Below are positions 17,878 to 27,692 of a stretch of 64,000 nt of DNA, in pieces; position 1 is the first letter of the stretch; the number at the start of each line of letters is the position of its first letter. The DNA is taken from NCBI RefSeq assembly GCF_034008315.1, contig NZ_CP125377.1, positions 5,210,501 through 5,274,500 on the forward strand, in the 5' to 3' direction. The notes below the pieces were generated by a model. That model searched no databases, was not told the origin of the DNA, and saw only the letters and a program-made list of their open reading frames with translations. The DNA comes from Pseudomonas sp. P8_241. Lineage in GTDB: Bacteria > Pseudomonadota > Gammaproteobacteria > Pseudomonadales > Pseudomonadaceae. Both the position numbers and the translations under genes were made by a program.

Positions 17878-18087
17878 TCAGACAACAGGCGCGGGCGGTG
17901 GCTCGTCCGGCAGCGTGGGCTCGCCTGGTTCGGTGGGTTGTTCGTTGGGGGTATCGGGATCAGGCTGACCAGGGATACCGCCGTTCATGCTAATGGGCGG
18001 GTGAGCCAGCAAGGACCAAGCCATAACGCCAACCTGATTGGGCTCAAGCCTTGCCAGTTCGGCACTGATTCGCGGGTCGATCTTCAT
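17878..18087 (-). CDS. Small proline-rich Pseudomonas protein, 69 residues
   Basis: The start at ATG 18087 is chosen for CAGGAG 7 bases upstream (MKIDPRISAELARLEPNQ); a longer frame to 18165 lacks a site. Residues 1-30 could be helical. The rest (PGQPDPDTPNEQPTEPGEP and on) is a Pro/Glu-rich disordered tail ending in PPPAPVV. Function unknown. It lies on the same strand downstream of dcd. Confidence 0.6.
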   Translation of the reverse strand: MKIDPRISAELARLEPNQVGVMAWSLLAHPPISMNGGIPGQPDPDTPNEQPTEPGEPTLPDEPPPAPVV

Positions 18088-18194
18088 AATGCACTCCTGA
18101 GCGATGGCCCGGTCCGCCTTGCGCGGACCGGAGCAGTACACCCCATAGAGTGTACGCTCGCTCAAGAATTCCCACGGATTGTCAGACGGCTGAC

Positions 18195-18761
18195 TCAGGT
18201 CCGCGGCAGGGTCACGCCACGCTGCCCCTGATACTTGCCGCCACGGTCCTTGTAGGACACTTCACATTCTTCGTCAGACTCAAGGAACAGCATCTGCGCC
18301 ACGCCTTCGTTGGCGTAGATCTTCGCCGGCAGGTTGGTGGTGTTGGAAAATTCCAGGGTCACGTGACCTTCCCACTCCGGCTCAAGCGGCGTGACATTGA
18401 CGATGATGCCGCAGCGCGCGTAGGTGCTTTTACCCAGGCAAATGGTCAATACATTGCGCGGAATGCGGAAGTATTCAACGGTGCTGGCCAGGGCGAAGGA
18501 GTTCGGCGGAATGATGCAAACATCGCTGTGGATGTCGACGAAGCTGCCGGCATCGAAGTTTTTCGGGTCAACGATGGCCGAATTGATGTTGGTGAACACC
18601 TTGAAATGATTGGTGCAACGCACATCGTAGCCGTAGCTCGACACGCCGTAGGAGATCACACGGCTATCGTCGCTGCCGCGCACCTGGCGCTCGACGAAAG
18701 GTTCGATCATGCCGTGCTCTTGCGCCATGCGGCGAATCCACTTGTCCGATTTGATGCTCAT
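18195..18761 (-). CDS. dcd: dCTP deaminase
   Basis: 188 residues, the usual length. It deaminates dCTP to dUTP, the main route to dTTP in gammaproteobacteria. Recognisable segments are [32 protein letters not shown] and the active-site Glu region [11 protein letters not shown]. Homotrimeric cytoplasmic enzyme of the dCTP deaminase/dUTPase fold. Confidence 0.97.
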   Translation of the reverse strand: MSIKSDKWIRRMAQEHGMIEPFVERQVRGSDDSRVISYGVSSYGYDVRCTNHFKVFTNINSAIVDPKNFDAGSFVDIHSDVCIIPPNSFALASTVEYFRIPRNVLTICLGKSTYARCGIIVNVTPLEPEWEGHVTLEFSNTTNLPAKIYANEGVAQMLFLESDEECEVSYKDRGGKYQGQRGVTLPRT

Positions 18762-19113
18762 GGCGGTGTCCTGAATAGCGAGGTGGAGAAAATCTGTCCG
18801 GCATCTTACCGGGGCGCGCCGTCGGGTTCAAAGCGCCTGTCGCAATTCTCGCGATCCTCCCGGATTAATGGACCTTCGGGGCAATTCGCCGCACCGTCAG
18901 TCACTAAAACAGAGAAACCTTCGCAAGAAGCATTGGCACGTTCCGGAAAAAGGGTTAAGGTGGCGCCACTGTGCTGCTTGTGTCACTGAGAATCTCTACA
19001 CGATATGTTGAATTTCGATCCAACCATCTACAAGAATTTTTCCTGCTCTTTGCACTCAGTCTCGGCCAGGGTTCTTCCTGAGTCGCAGTTATCTTTGTTC
19101 AAGGAGTTACACC
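18762..19113. other. Intergenic region between divergent dcd and cold-shock gene
   Basis: No gene seen in about 350 bases. It must hold the dcd promoter and the cold-shock promoter plus a 5' untranslated leader. A good ribosome-binding site AAGGAG lies 9 bases before the cold-shock ATG. I could not assign promoter boxes with confidence. Confidence 0.6.
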
Positions 19114-19323
19114 ATGTCTAATCGCCAAACCGGTACCGTTAAGTGGTTCAACGATGAAAAAGGCTTCGGCTTCATCACCCCACAATCCGGTGACGACCTG
19201 TTCGTTCACTTCAAAGCTATCCAATCCGACGGCTTCAAAAGCCTGAAAGAAGGCCAACAGGTTTCTTTCATCGCTACCCGCGGTCAGAAAGGCATGCAAG
19301 CTGAAGAAGTTCAAGTTATCTAA
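19114..19323 (+). CDS. Cold-shock domain protein (CspA family)
   Basis: 69 residues, a single cold-shock domain. RNP1 (KGFGFITP) and RNP2 (DLFVHF) are intact, so it should bind single-stranded RNA or DNA and act as an RNA chaperone. The start is supported by AAGGAG. A strong terminator follows, so it is a single-gene transcript. Which Csp paralogue it is cannot be decided. Confidence 0.95.
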   Translation: MSNRQTGTVKWFNDEKGFGFITPQSGDDLFVHFKAIQSDGFKSLKEGQQVSFIATRGQKGMQAEEVQVI

Positions 19324-19339
19324 CTTGTACTTGCTTTAG

Positions 19340-19373
19340 TAAAAAGCCCCGCCTCAACAGCGGGGCTTTTTTG
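19340..19373 (+). terminator. Rho-independent terminator of the cold-shock gene
   Basis: AAAAAGCCCCGC CTCAACA GCGGGGCTTTTTT: a GC-rich stem and a run of T. Confidence 0.93.
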
Positions 19374-19397
19374 TGGGCGATTGTTTTTTACCCGCAC

Positions 19398-19476
19398 AAA
19401 AAAGATCGCAGCCTTCGCCAGCCCCTACAGAGTCTCGTGTAAAACTGTAGGAGCTGGCGAAGGCTGCGATCTTTTC
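19398..19476. repeat. REP pair (GATCGCAGCC type)
   Basis: AAAAAAGATCGCAGCCTTCG and its near-perfect complement (CGAAGGCTGCGATCTTTT) lie between the convergent cold-shock and DUF481 genes. The paired A and T tracts could act as a bidirectional terminator. Confidence 0.88.
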
Positions 19477-19485
19477 TTCTGGCGT

Positions 19486-20493
19486 TTACCAGGTCACGCC
19501 AAACCCTGCGGTGTATCGAGTCTTATCCAGATCCGCATCGTCGGTACCGCTGATGATATTGCGCTCAGCCTTCAGATTGAGCGAAGCCCAGTCCGTCACC
19601 TTGTAGCGCAGGCCTATCTCTGAGTCCAATGCGTAATCAGCCACGTCCGTCAGCGGCTTGCCCACCTCACCATTAGTGAAGAACTCAACTTTCTTGCCCA
19701 CCAGGTAGCGGTTGTAATCCCACTTCATGGCCACGGAATAGAAGTTTTCCTTGCTGCCATCGGCGAACTCATAGTCCGTGCGGTTGACCAGCGAACCCAG
19801 GGAGAACGCGCCCAGTTCGTTATCCCAGAACTGATAACCGGGACCCGTACCGACCGTGCGCTGGCGGGAAAGATCTTCAACCTTGTCACGCTTGTAGACC
19901 AGACGACCCTGCCAGAACCATTGCTCCGTCAGGAAGCGGTCAAGGGAATATTCGGCCCGCCAGTTGTCCGTCGTGACCACGTCATCCTGGAATTCCCGGT
20001 TGTACTCGCCTTCGGCTATATGTCGCCAACGGCCATGACGCGCAGATGTCTTGAAGTCGATATCGTAATCGTCGGTATCCTTATCGGCGCGCTGATAATC
20101 CAAAGCAGCATCAATGTTGCCTTTCCAGACCAGATCCTCGACCACCGGCCTGGGCTTGAGCATCTGCTGGATGCTCGCCAACTCCACGGTTTTGGGCGCG
20201 TCACCGTTGGCGAGGGTCACTTTGCCATCCCCCGCCGCCTGCAGCGACTTGGTCACCTCCCCGGTATAGGCATCCTGCTTGACCAACAGGTGTTGGTCAC
20301 TCTCCAGGGTTTTCACCTTGTTCCAGTCAATCGGCACCGTTCCGGCATACTCGGTCTGAACCAACAGCTTGCCACCATCGAACAGAATGATTTTGCCGCT
20401 CAACTTGTCACCGTTTTTCAACCAGACGGTATCAGCGAGCAAGGGCGTGGAGGCACTGACGACAGCGAGGCATAGCAGGGTTCTGGACAACAT
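19486..20493 (-). CDS. DUF481 outer-membrane beta-barrel-like protein
   Basis: 335 residues from ATG 20493 (MLSRTLLCLAVVSASTPLLA, a good signal peptide); an open frame continues to 20589, so the start is not certain. The N-terminal part (about 20-110) includes WLKNGDKLSGKI, an SH3-like domain common before DUF481. The C-terminal 230 residues are DUF481, with alternating aromatic strands ending in YTAGFGVTW, typical of a beta-barrel C-terminus. It is likely an outer-membrane or periplasmic protein of unknown role. Confidence 0.82.
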   Translation of the reverse strand: MLSRTLLCLAVVSASTPLLADTVWLKNGDKLSGKIILFDGGKLLVQTEYAGTVPIDWNKVKTLESDQHLLVKQDAYTGEVTKSLQAAGDGKVTLANGDAPKTVELASIQQMLKPRPVVEDLVWKGNIDAALDYQRADKDTDDYDIDFKTSARHGRWRHIAEGEYNREFQDDVVTTDNWRAEYSLDRFLTEQWFWQGRLVYKRDKVEDLSRQRTVGTGPGYQFWDNELGAFSLGSLVNRTDYEFADGSKENFYSVAMKWDYNRYLVGKKVEFFTNGEVGKPLTDVADYALDSEIGLRYKVTDWASLNLKAERNIISGTDDADLDKTRYTAGFGVTW

Positions 20494-20655
20494 AAGCAAA
20501 TAAAGGCTCAGGATTGCGAAAAAAGTCGGCATTATCCGCAGGAATAAGGCACTAGCAAGGACTGACCCGACGATTTCTATTGAGTTCATTTCTCAACTGG
20601 CAATCGAGGATTTACTCTACAAACGGTACTGTGCATTTTCCAGGACGCTGCAATC

Positions 20656-21009
20656 GTGAACGAATCCACCAACGAACCCGAAAGTGCGGCGCAAATCCGA
20701 CGCGCGGCGCTGTACCTGACCCTCGCGCAAGTACCCGCGGGCAAAGTCGTGAGCTACGGTCAATTGGCTGAACTGGCGGGATTGGGCCGGGCCGCCCGCT
20801 GGGTCGGTCGCACACTCAGCCAATTGCCGGGCGACAGCAAATTGCCTTGGCATCGCGTGCTGGGTGCAGGTGGCCGCCTGAGTCTGCCGGCCGGAAGCCC
20901 TTCGGGCGACGAACAGCGCGCTCGGCTACGCATGGAAGGCGTCAGTGTCCTGAATAATCGTGTTGATATTCAGCGTCATGGCTGGCGTCCGGTAGAGCAC
21001 AGCGGTTAG
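20656..21009 (+). CDS. Alkyltransferase-like protein (ATL/MGMT fold, Trp in place of Cys)
   Basis: 117 residues, GTG start. The DNA-binding helix-turn-helix of O6-alkylguanine-DNA alkyltransferases is visible (SYGQLAELAG; RAARWVGRTLS). The active-site PCHR motif reads PWHR (Trp65), so it cannot accept an alkyl group. Such ATL proteins bind O6-alkylguanine, flip it out and hand the lesion to nucleotide excision repair. ampG follows 44 bases later on the same strand. Confidence 0.9.
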   Translation: MNESTNEPESAAQIRRAALYLTLAQVPAGKVVSYGQLAELAGLGRAARWVGRTLSQLPGDSKLPWHRVLGAGGRLSLPAGSPSGDEQRARLRMEGVSVLNNRVDIQRHGWRPVEHSG

Positions 21010-21053
21010 AGTGCGCGCTTTGTTTCCGTATTTGTTGAGGCAGACTTCAGCCC

Positions 21054-22613
21054 ATGCCCCGTAAAACCTGGCGCGCCGCGCTCGCCGCTTATGCCAGCCC
21101 ATCGACACTCGTGCTGTTGCTGCTTGGTTTCGCCGCCGGCCTGCCTTACATGCTGGTGTTTTCGACGCTTTCGGTCTGGTTGCGTGAAGCCGGTGTGGCG
21201 CGCGAAACCATTGGCTACGCAAGCCTGATCGGACTGGCCTACGCCTTCAAATGGGTCTGGTCCCCGTTGCTCGACCAATGGCGCCTGCCATTGCTCGGCA
21301 AACTCGGTCGACGACGATCCTGGCTGGTGCTGTCACAGGCGCTGGTGATTCTCGGCCTGGTCGGGATGGGTTTCTGCGACCCGCAAAAGCACTTGTCCTG
21401 GCTGATCGCCATTGCCGTGGTCGTAGCTTTCGCTTCGGCGACCCAAGACATTGCGGTAGATGCCTACCGCCTGGAAATCGCCGACGACAGCCGCCAGGCT
21501 GCCCTGGCCGCCAGTTACATGTCCGGGTATCGGATAGCCGCCCTGCTGGCCACGGCTGGCGCCTTATTCTTCGCCGAAGGCTTTGGCTCTACCGGCTTCA
21601 ACTACAAGCATTCGGCCTGGGCCGGTACGTATCTGCTGTTCGGCGCCCTGATGGTTCCTGCGCTGCTCACTTCCTTTTTCATGCGCGAACCACCAGTGCC
21701 ACTGCGCACACAACTGCAAGCGGGGCGCTACAGCTTCGTGCATCAACTGGCCTCGGTGTTCGTCCTGATCGTGCTGCTGGTCTCTGTACCGGCCATGTTT
21801 ACCCAGCTCTACAACACCGATTTTGCCAGCGTGTTGTTTGAAGGATCGAGCTTGCTCGACCTACTGCTCGATGACCGCGCATTCCTGCGGGCGATCCTCT
21901 ACACCACCCTCACCGCCCTGTGCCTGTCAGCCATGGGCCGCCGCGGGCTGGCACCAGTGCTGACACCGATCAACGACTTCATTTTGCGTTACCGTTGGCA
22001 AGCGCTGCTGCTGCTCGGACTGATCGCCACCTATCGGATGTCCGATACGGTCATGGGCGTCATGGCGAATGTGTTCTACATCGACCAGGGTTTCACCAAG
22101 GATCAGATCGCCAGCGTCAGCAAAATCTTCGGCTTGATCATGACCCTCGTGGGCGCCGGCATGGGTGGCCTGCTGATCGTGCGATTCGGTATTCTGCCGA
22201 TCCTGTTCATCGGCGGCGCCGCATCAGCGGGCACTAACATCCTGTTCCTGATGCTCGCCGACATGGGCGCCAACCTGAACATGCTGATCCTCACCATCTC
22301 CCTGGACAACTTCAGCTCCGGCCTCGCCACCTCGGCGTTCGTCGCCTACCTGTCGAGCCTGACCAACCTCAAGTTCTCCGCCACCCAGTACGCCCTGCTC
22401 AGCTCGATCATGCTCCTGCTGCCACGCCTGATCGGCGGTTACTCGGGCGTCATGGTGGAAAAGTTCGGTTACCACAATTTCTTCCTGATCACTGCTCTTC
22501 TGGGCGTCCCGACACTGCTGCTGATCGCCTTGCACTGGTTCCAGGAGAACCGCCGCGCAGGCCCGACCCCCAAACAGGAACCGGTACCGACCCAGGTCGC
22601 GGAAGAATCATAA
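21054..22613 (+). CDS. ampG: AmpG-family muropeptide permease
   Basis: 519 residues with about 12-14 hydrophobic segments, a major-facilitator transporter. The N-terminus (LVLLLLGFAAGLPYMLVFST) and the DIAVDAYRLE segment are characteristic of AmpG. It imports GlcNAc-anhydroMurNAc peptides for cell-wall recycling and influences AmpC beta-lactamase induction. Pseudomonas has two AmpG homologues; which one this is cannot be told from the window alone. Confidence 0.9.
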   Translation: MPRKTWRAALAAYASPSTLVLLLLGFAAGLPYMLVFSTLSVWLREAGVARETIGYASLIGLAYAFKWVWSPLLDQWRLPLLGKLGRRRSWLVLSQALVILGLVGMGFCDPQKHLSWLIAIAVVVAFASATQDIAVDAYRLEIADDSRQAALAASYMSGYRIAALLATAGALFFAEGFGSTGFNYKHSAWAGTYLLFGALMVPALLTSFFMREPPVPLRTQLQAGRYSFVHQLASVFVLIVLLVSVPAMFTQLYNTDFASVLFEGSSLLDLLLDDRAFLRAILYTTLTALCLSAMGRRGLAPVLTPINDFILRYRWQALLLLGLIATYRMSDTVMGVMANVFYIDQGFTKDQIASVSKIFGLIMTLVGAGMGGLLIVRFGILPILFIGGAASAGTNILFLMLADMGANLNMLILTISLDNFSSGLATSAFVAYLSSLTNLKFSATQYALLSSIMLLLPRLIGGYSGVMVEKFGYHNFFLITALLGVPTLLLIALHWFQENRRAGPTPKQEPVPTQVAEES

Positions 22614-22756
22614 GAAGCTTTTTGCAGGAACCTTTGCCGCGGGCGGCGTGAATTCCACCCGCCGCCACACCGCCGACCGCACGCCTGTACGCCAGCGGAT
22701 CTCGCCCGTACAATGCTCCGTCATTTCTCGTCATCAGCAATCGATAACGGCCAACC

Positions 22757-24472
22757 ATGCGCACCAGTCAATTTTTGCTCGCCACACAGAAAGAAACGCC
22801 TTCAGACGCGGTCGTGATCAGCCATCAGCTGATGCTGCGCGCCGGCATGATCCGCAAACTCGCCTCGGGCCTGTACACCTGGCTGCCGATGGGCCTGCGG
22901 GTAATGCGCAAGGTCGAAGCCGTCGTTCGTGAAGAAATGAACGCCGCCGGCTCTCTCGAAGTGTTGATGCCGAGCACTCAACCGGCTGAGCTGTGGCAGG
23001 AATCCGGTCGCTGGGAAGAGTACGGCCCGGAATTGCTGCGCTTCAAGGATCGCCACGGTCGCGACTTCTGTGCAGGCCCCACCCACGAAGAAGTCATCAC
23101 CGATCTGATGCGCAACGAATTGAGCAGCTACAAGCAGCTGCCGATCAACCTGTACCAGATCCAGACCAAGTTCCGTGACGAAATCCGCCCACGCTTCGGC
23201 TTGATGCGCGGCCGCGAATTCATCATGAAGGACGCCTACTCGTTCCACGCTGACCAGCCTTCGCTGCAGGTCACCTACGACCGTATGCACCAGGCGTACT
23301 GCAACGTGTTCACTCGCCTGGGCCTGAAGTTCCGCCCTGTAGAAGCCGACAACGGTTCCATCGGCGGCGCCGGTTCCCACGAGTTCCACGTACTGGCCGA
23401 GTCCGGCGAAGACGACATCGTCTTCAGCAACGGTTCCGACTACGCGGCGAACATCGAGAAAGCCGAAGCAGTGCCTCGCGAAACCTCCCGCGCAGCACCG
23501 AGCGAAGAGCTACGCCTGGTCGACACCCCGAACGCCAAGACCATTGCGCAACTGGTCGAAGGCTTCAACCTGCCGATCGAAAAAACCATCAAGACCCTCG
23601 TGGTTCACGCTGAAGAGCCAGGCAAGCTGATTGCCCTGATCATCCGTGGCGACCACGAGCTGAACGAAATCAAGGCCGCCAACCAGCCTGGCGTTGCCAG
23701 CCCGCTGGTCATGGCGTCCGAAAGCGAACTGCGCGACGCCATCGGCGCCGGTGCCGGCTCTCTCGGCCCGTTGAACCTGCCGCTGCCGATCATCATCGAC
23801 CGTTCCGTCGAACTGATGAGCGACTTCGGCATTGGTGCCAACATCGACGACAAGCACTACTTCGGCGTGAACTGGGAGCGCGACTTGCCTGTTCCGACCG
23901 TAGCCGACCTGCGTAATGTCGTCGCTGGCGACCCAAGCCCTGACGGCAAAGGCACCCTGGAAATCAAGCGCGGCATCGAAGTCGGGCACATCTTCCAGCT
24001 GGGCAACAAGTACAGCAAGGCGATGAAGTGCGAAGTGCTGGGCGAGAACGGCAAGCCGGTCACCCTGGAAATGGGTTGCTACGGCATCGGCGTGTCCCGC
24101 GTCGTGGCGGCTGCCATCGAGCAGAACAGCGACGAAAAAGGGATCATCTGGAGCGATACCCTCGCGCCATTCCAGATTGCCCTGGTACCGTTGCGCTATG
24201 AAACCGAACAGGTTCGCGAAGCTACCGACAAGCTGTACGCGGAACTGACCGCGGCCGGCTTCGAAGTGCTGCTGGACGACCGCGACAAAAAAACCAGCCC
24301 GGGCATCAAGTTCGCAGACATGGAACTGATCGGCATTCCGCACCGGATCGTGGTCAGTGACCGCGGCCTCGCCGAAGGCAACCTGGAATACAAGAGCCGC
24401 ACCGAGGCCGAGGCGCAAGCGCTGCCGGTCGCCGACGTGCTGTCGTTCCTTCAGGCCCGTATCCGCCGCTGA
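22757..24472 (+). CDS. proS: Prolyl-tRNA synthetase
   Basis: 571 residues, the long bacterial type. Class-II motifs 1-3 are present (motif 2 region [20 protein letters not shown]; motif 3 GCYGIGVSR), with the editing (INS) domain inserted at about residues 225-400 and a C-terminal anticodon-binding domain. It charges tRNA-Pro. The lipoprotein gene starts 17 bases downstream. Confidence 0.97.
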   Translation: MRTSQFLLATQKETPSDAVVISHQLMLRAGMIRKLASGLYTWLPMGLRVMRKVEAVVREEMNAAGSLEVLMPSTQPAELWQESGRWEEYGPELLRFKDRHGRDFCAGPTHEEVITDLMRNELSSYKQLPINLYQIQTKFRDEIRPRFGLMRGREFIMKDAYSFHADQPSLQVTYDRMHQAYCNVFTRLGLKFRPVEADNGSIGGAGSHEFHVLAESGEDDIVFSNGSDYAANIEKAEAVPRETSRAAPSEELRLVDTPNAKTIAQLVEGFNLPIEKTIKTLVVHAEEPGKLIALIIRGDHELNEIKAANQPGVASPLVMASESELRDAIGAGAGSLGPLNLPLPIIIDRSVELMSDFGIGANIDDKHYFGVNWERDLPVPTVADLRNVVAGDPSPDGKGTLEIKRGIEVGHIFQLGNKYSKAMKCEVLGENGKPVTLEMGCYGIGVSRVVAAAIEQNSDEKGIIWSDTLAPFQIALVPLRYETEQVREATDKLYAELTAAGFEVLLDDRDKKTSPGIKFADMELIGIPHRIVVSDRGLAEGNLEYKSRTEAEAQALPVADVLSFLQARIRR

Positions 24473-24489
24473 AACCAGATAGAGACGTC

Positions 24490-25443
24490 ATGTTCAAGCG
24501 AAACACCTTAGGCCTCGGTGGTGCCGCCCTGTGCGGCGCCCTGCTGGTCAGCGGCTGTGCCAATCACATGTCACAACGCAGCGAGCACGAGGAACGTGTC
24601 GAGCGCAAATTGCTCGATCACAGCCTGCAGATCGATGTTGGTGAGCCCAAGGTGCTTGAGCTGCCGCAACGGCGGGTGAAGATCCACGAGCAAAAGACCT
24701 TCGAAGTCACCGAATTCGAAGTTACGCGACACTACGATCGCTATACGCCTTACCAACCCTGGCGGGAGGTTTACGAAATTCCGCTGGGTGCGGTGGCTGT
24801 GGTGGCGGGTGTCGGCGCCAACGTGGTCAATGTATTCACCCTCGGCAACCTGCCGGACAGCGTGACCAAGGACTGGCTCAGCTACGGTTTTGCCGGTCTC
24901 AACCCGTTCATGAACGTGCAGTCTCACGGTCGGGCCCAGCAAAATCTGGCGGGCATCGATGAGGTCCAGCGCGATAAACGCACTGAATACTCAAGCCTGC
25001 CGTGGAGCGAACGCCCGGTCGAGGTCAAGGCCGGCAAGGAAACCTTCGAGCTGAGTACCGACAAGAACGGCGTGCTGCGCTTGAACTTGCTGGACAGTCC
25101 TTTTGCCGAACATGACATCAATCATCTGAGCCGACTGCTGATCAAGGTCGAAGACGCCCAGGACGACGTGCACACCGACTCCTCGCTCGCCGTCAGCAGC
25201 ACCTTGCGCAGCAAGCTGTATGAAGCTCATGGGCTGATCTATGACGACCTTGAAGGCGACGAAGTGAGCCAATGGGTACACCGGGTCAAGCGCCTGTCGG
25301 AGCTGGGCCTTGAAGAAGAAGCCAGCGAACTGGAACAGAGCCTGATTGAACTGACGCGCAATGACCCGGAGTTACAGGATGAATTCCTGAAGTCATTGGC
25401 CAAGGATGGTAAGCGACTGGTGGCGAACCCCCGGCCGAACTAA
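24490..25443 (+). CDS. Outer-membrane lipoprotein of unknown function, downstream of proS
   Basis: 317 residues. The lipobox VSGC puts the lipidated Cys at residue 23. A hydrophobic Gly/Val-rich stretch (about 98-115, GAVAVVAGVGANVVNVFTLG) could be a membrane segment. The C-terminal 100 residues are acidic and helical. The same gene follows proS in P. aeruginosa (PA0957). Function unknown. It is followed directly by a REP pair. Confidence 0.8.
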   Translation: MFKRNTLGLGGAALCGALLVSGCANHMSQRSEHEERVERKLLDHSLQIDVGEPKVLELPQRRVKIHEQKTFEVTEFEVTRHYDRYTPYQPWREVYEIPLGAVAVVAGVGANVVNVFTLGNLPDSVTKDWLSYGFAGLNPFMNVQSHGRAQQNLAGIDEVQRDKRTEYSSLPWSERPVEVKAGKETFELSTDKNGVLRLNLLDSPFAEHDINHLSRLLIKVEDAQDDVHTDSSLAVSSTLRSKLYEAHGLIYDDLEGDEVSQWVHRVKRLSELGLEEEASELEQSLIELTRNDPELQDEFLKSLAKDGKRLVANPRPN

Positions 25444-25448
25444 AGGCC

Positions 25449-25526
25449 AAAAAAGATCGCAGCCTTCGGCAGCTCCTACATTGGAATGCATTTCCCTGTA
25501 GGAGCTGCCGAAGGCTGCGATCTTTT
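25449..25526. repeat. REP pair (GATCGCAGCC type)
   Basis: AAAAGATCGCAGCCTTCGGC and a perfect inverted copy lie between the convergent lipoprotein and dinB genes; probable bidirectional terminator. Confidence 0.9.
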
Positions 25527-25538
25527 GCTTTACAGGAC

Positions 25539-26600
25539 TTAACGCTCAAACAACTCCATCTGCTCGAAGCCACTGCGCAAATCCTCCAGCCGCACCCCAA
25601 CCCCAAGCAGCCGAACCGGTTTACCGCCGCGATTGAAGGCCTGGGTCAGCATCAACTGATAACTCCCCAGATCCCGCCCTGCTCCGGCCTGTTCAAGTGT
25701 GGTCTGGGTAAAGTCGTGGAACTTCACTTTGACGAAAGGCTTGCCCGGCCGATAACTGCTGTCGATTCGCGCCATGCGACCTGCAAGGGTTTCCAGCAGC
25801 TCGGGCAACTTATCCAGACAACTGCGCAGATCCGGCAGATCCGCGTCGTAAGTGTTTTCGACACTGATCGACTGACGACGGCTGTCGTTATGTACTACTC
25901 GGTCATCGATCCCACGGGCCAGACACCAGAGTCGCTCACCAAAACTGCCGAATTCGCGAACCAGTGCCAATTTGTCCCATTCGCGCAATTGCGAGCAATC
26001 GGCGATACCGAGCTTGCCAAGCTTGTCGGCGGTGACTTTACCGACCCCGTGCAACTTGCTCACCGGCAAACCACTGACAAACTCTTCGACCTGACCCGGC
26101 GTAATCACAAACAACCCATTGGGCTTTTTCCAGTCGCTGGCGATCTTGGCGAGAAACTTGTTCGGCGCCACCCCGGCAGACACGGTGATATGCAACTGAT
26201 TGGAAACGCGGCGCCGGATGTCTTGGGCGATGCGTGTCGCGCTACCCGCGAAATGCGCGCTGTCCGACACGTCGAGATACGCTTCATCAAGGGAAAGGGG
26301 CTCAATGATGTCGGTGTAATCGCGAAAGATCGTGTGAATTTCCTTCGAGGCTTCCCGATAGGCCTCCATGCGCGGCTTGACGATGGTCAGGTCCGGGCAC
26401 AGTTTCAGAGCATGCCCCGAAGACATGGCCGAACGCACACCATAGGCTCGCGCCTCATAATTGCAGGTGGCAATGACCCCACGGCGATCCGCCGAGCCGC
26501 CTACCGCCAGCGGCTTACCCGCCAATCGTGGGTCGTCGCGCATTTCGATAGCGGCATAAAAGCAGTCGCAATCGACGTGAATGATCTTTCGCTGGGTCAT
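25539..26600 (-). CDS. dinB: DNA polymerase IV (Y-family)
   Basis: 353 residues from ATG 26600, the usual Pol IV length; the frame is open further upstream to 26804 but the extension is unlike the family. Catalytic carboxylates are in IHVDCDCFYA (D10) and SLDEAYLD (D105, E106). A helix-hairpin-helix region (about 175-195) and the little finger follow. The enzyme carries out translesion synthesis. A LexA-type box lies 69 bases upstream, so SOS induction is likely. Translation initiation signals are weak. Confidence 0.95.
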   Translation of the reverse strand: MTQRKIIHVDCDCFYAAIEMRDDPRLAGKPLAVGGSADRRGVIATCNYEARAYGVRSAMSSGHALKLCPDLTIVKPRMEAYREASKEIHTIFRDYTDIIEPLSLDEAYLDVSDSAHFAGSATRIAQDIRRRVSNQLHITVSAGVAPNKFLAKIASDWKKPNGLFVITPGQVEEFVSGLPVSKLHGVGKVTADKLGKLGIADCSQLREWDKLALVREFGSFGERLWCLARGIDDRVVHNDSRRQSISVENTYDADLPDLRSCLDKLPELLETLAGRMARIDSSYRPGKPFVKVKFHDFTQTTLEQAGAGRDLGSYQLMLTQAFNRGGKPVRLLGVGVRLEDLRSGFEQMELFER

Positions 26601-26668
26601 GTCGAAGCAGTGTTCATGGCAGGAAAAGGGGGTCATGGTGTGCCGGATAAACAGTATCTCACTGACCC

Positions 26669-26684
26669 CTGTATATAGCACCAG
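26669..26684 (-). promoter_or_regulatory. LexA (SOS) box upstream of dinB
   Basis: CTGTATATAGCACCAG fits CTG-N10-CAG, and one half (CTGTATATA) matches the consensus exactly. Its place before dinB, a known SOS gene in Pseudomonas, supports the call. Confidence 0.85.
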
Positions 26685-26861
26685 TAGTGCTGAATGTTCT
26701 TTTCCCCGTGCAGGAAAACACACTGATGAATTTATTTTTTCAATCAGAAAGCTCATCACAATAGAGCCACAGCCCTTGCCCCGCCTCACTCTCAGCCCTT
26801 TCAATCACCCACAAAACGATCTAAGCGATTGAAGATGAACAGGTTTTATCGGAATTGAAGG

Positions 26862-26889
26862 TTGACACCCGAGCGCTTCTCTATAGAAT
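26862..26889 (+). promoter_or_regulatory. Promoter of first initiator tRNA gene
   Basis: TTGACA (26862-26867), 16-base spacer, TAGAAT (26884-26889). The tRNA begins 12 bases later. The same boxes recur before the second copy. Confidence 0.85.
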
Positions 26890-26901
26890 GAGCCACACAG
26901 A

Positions 26902-26978
<77 letters not shown>

Positions 26979-26984
26979 AACATC

Positions 26985-27017
26985 AAAAAAGGCTACTCGA
27001 AAGAGTGGCCTTTTTTG
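26985..27017 (+). terminator. Terminator of tRNA-fMet copy 1
   Basis: AAAAAAGGCTACTC GAAA GAGTGGCCTTTTTT: stem-loop with T run, identical to the one after copy 2. Confidence 0.92.
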
Positions 27018-27089
27018 TGCGCGCGTATTTCCTCTTAGACGCCAGCGAAGGTGACCCTTGCTCCGCCGCCATACTCACTGACGTCTTTC

Positions 27090-27175
27090 CTGCAGGAGCT
27101 GGCTTGCCAGCGAAGCAACTCTTCCTGTTGATGCAAGATTCAATGACGCCTTCGCCGGCAAGCCGGGCTCCTACA
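27090..27175. repeat. REP pair between the two initiator tRNA genes
   Basis: CTGCAGGAGCTGGCTTGCCA and an inverted, diverged copy (CCGGCAAGCCGGGCTCCTACA). It fills most of the 359-base gap between the tRNA genes; nothing else is seen there except the second promoter. Confidence 0.75.
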
Positions 27176-27296
27176 AATCAAGGCAGACGCCCTGGCCATA
27201 CAGAAATGAGAAATCCTTCAGATTCCAAAACTTAAGCCAACCCTGCGACCGTTTACCGCTGCTTTAGGTTTATTTGACCCAATTCGGTATTAACGG

Positions 27297-27324
27297 TTGA
27301 CACCCCAGCGTTTCTCTATAGAAT
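27297..27324 (+). promoter_or_regulatory. Promoter of second initiator tRNA gene
   Basis: TTGACA (27297-27302), 16-base spacer, TAGAAT (27319-27324), the same as for copy 1. Confidence 0.85.
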
Positions 27325-27337
27325 GCCGCCACACAGA

Positions 27338-27414
<77 letters not shown>

Positions 27415-27420
27415 AACATC

Positions 27421-27453
27421 AAAAAAGGCTACTCGAAAGAGTGGCCTTTTTTG
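27421..27453 (+). terminator. Terminator of tRNA-fMet copy 2
   Basis: The same stem-loop as after copy 1, AAAAAAGGCTACTC GAAA GAGTGGCCTTTTTT. Confidence 0.92.
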
Positions 27454-27692
27454 TATCTGTCGAAAAAGTCCTTTCGCAACAATGATCTGTCACTGTGTAG
27501 CGAGCCGTTCGGGCCGCCCAATGCCCCGAGTTCAGACTATGCTCATTCGCAGGCTGAAACCCTTACAGCTGATAATGAACCGTCCCAAGCATCCGGTGAT
27601 GGACGTCAATATTTGTGATTATTTTTTTCTACAGGGATTGGTAACTTGGCTCGATACCTCCATCCTGTCGCGCACAATCCAAGAGGTGATTG

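Noticed and set aside
19008..19034. Promoter of the cold-shock gene (TTGAAT ... TACAAG)
   Set aside because: Spacing of about 15 bases and poor match to the -10 box; left unassigned.
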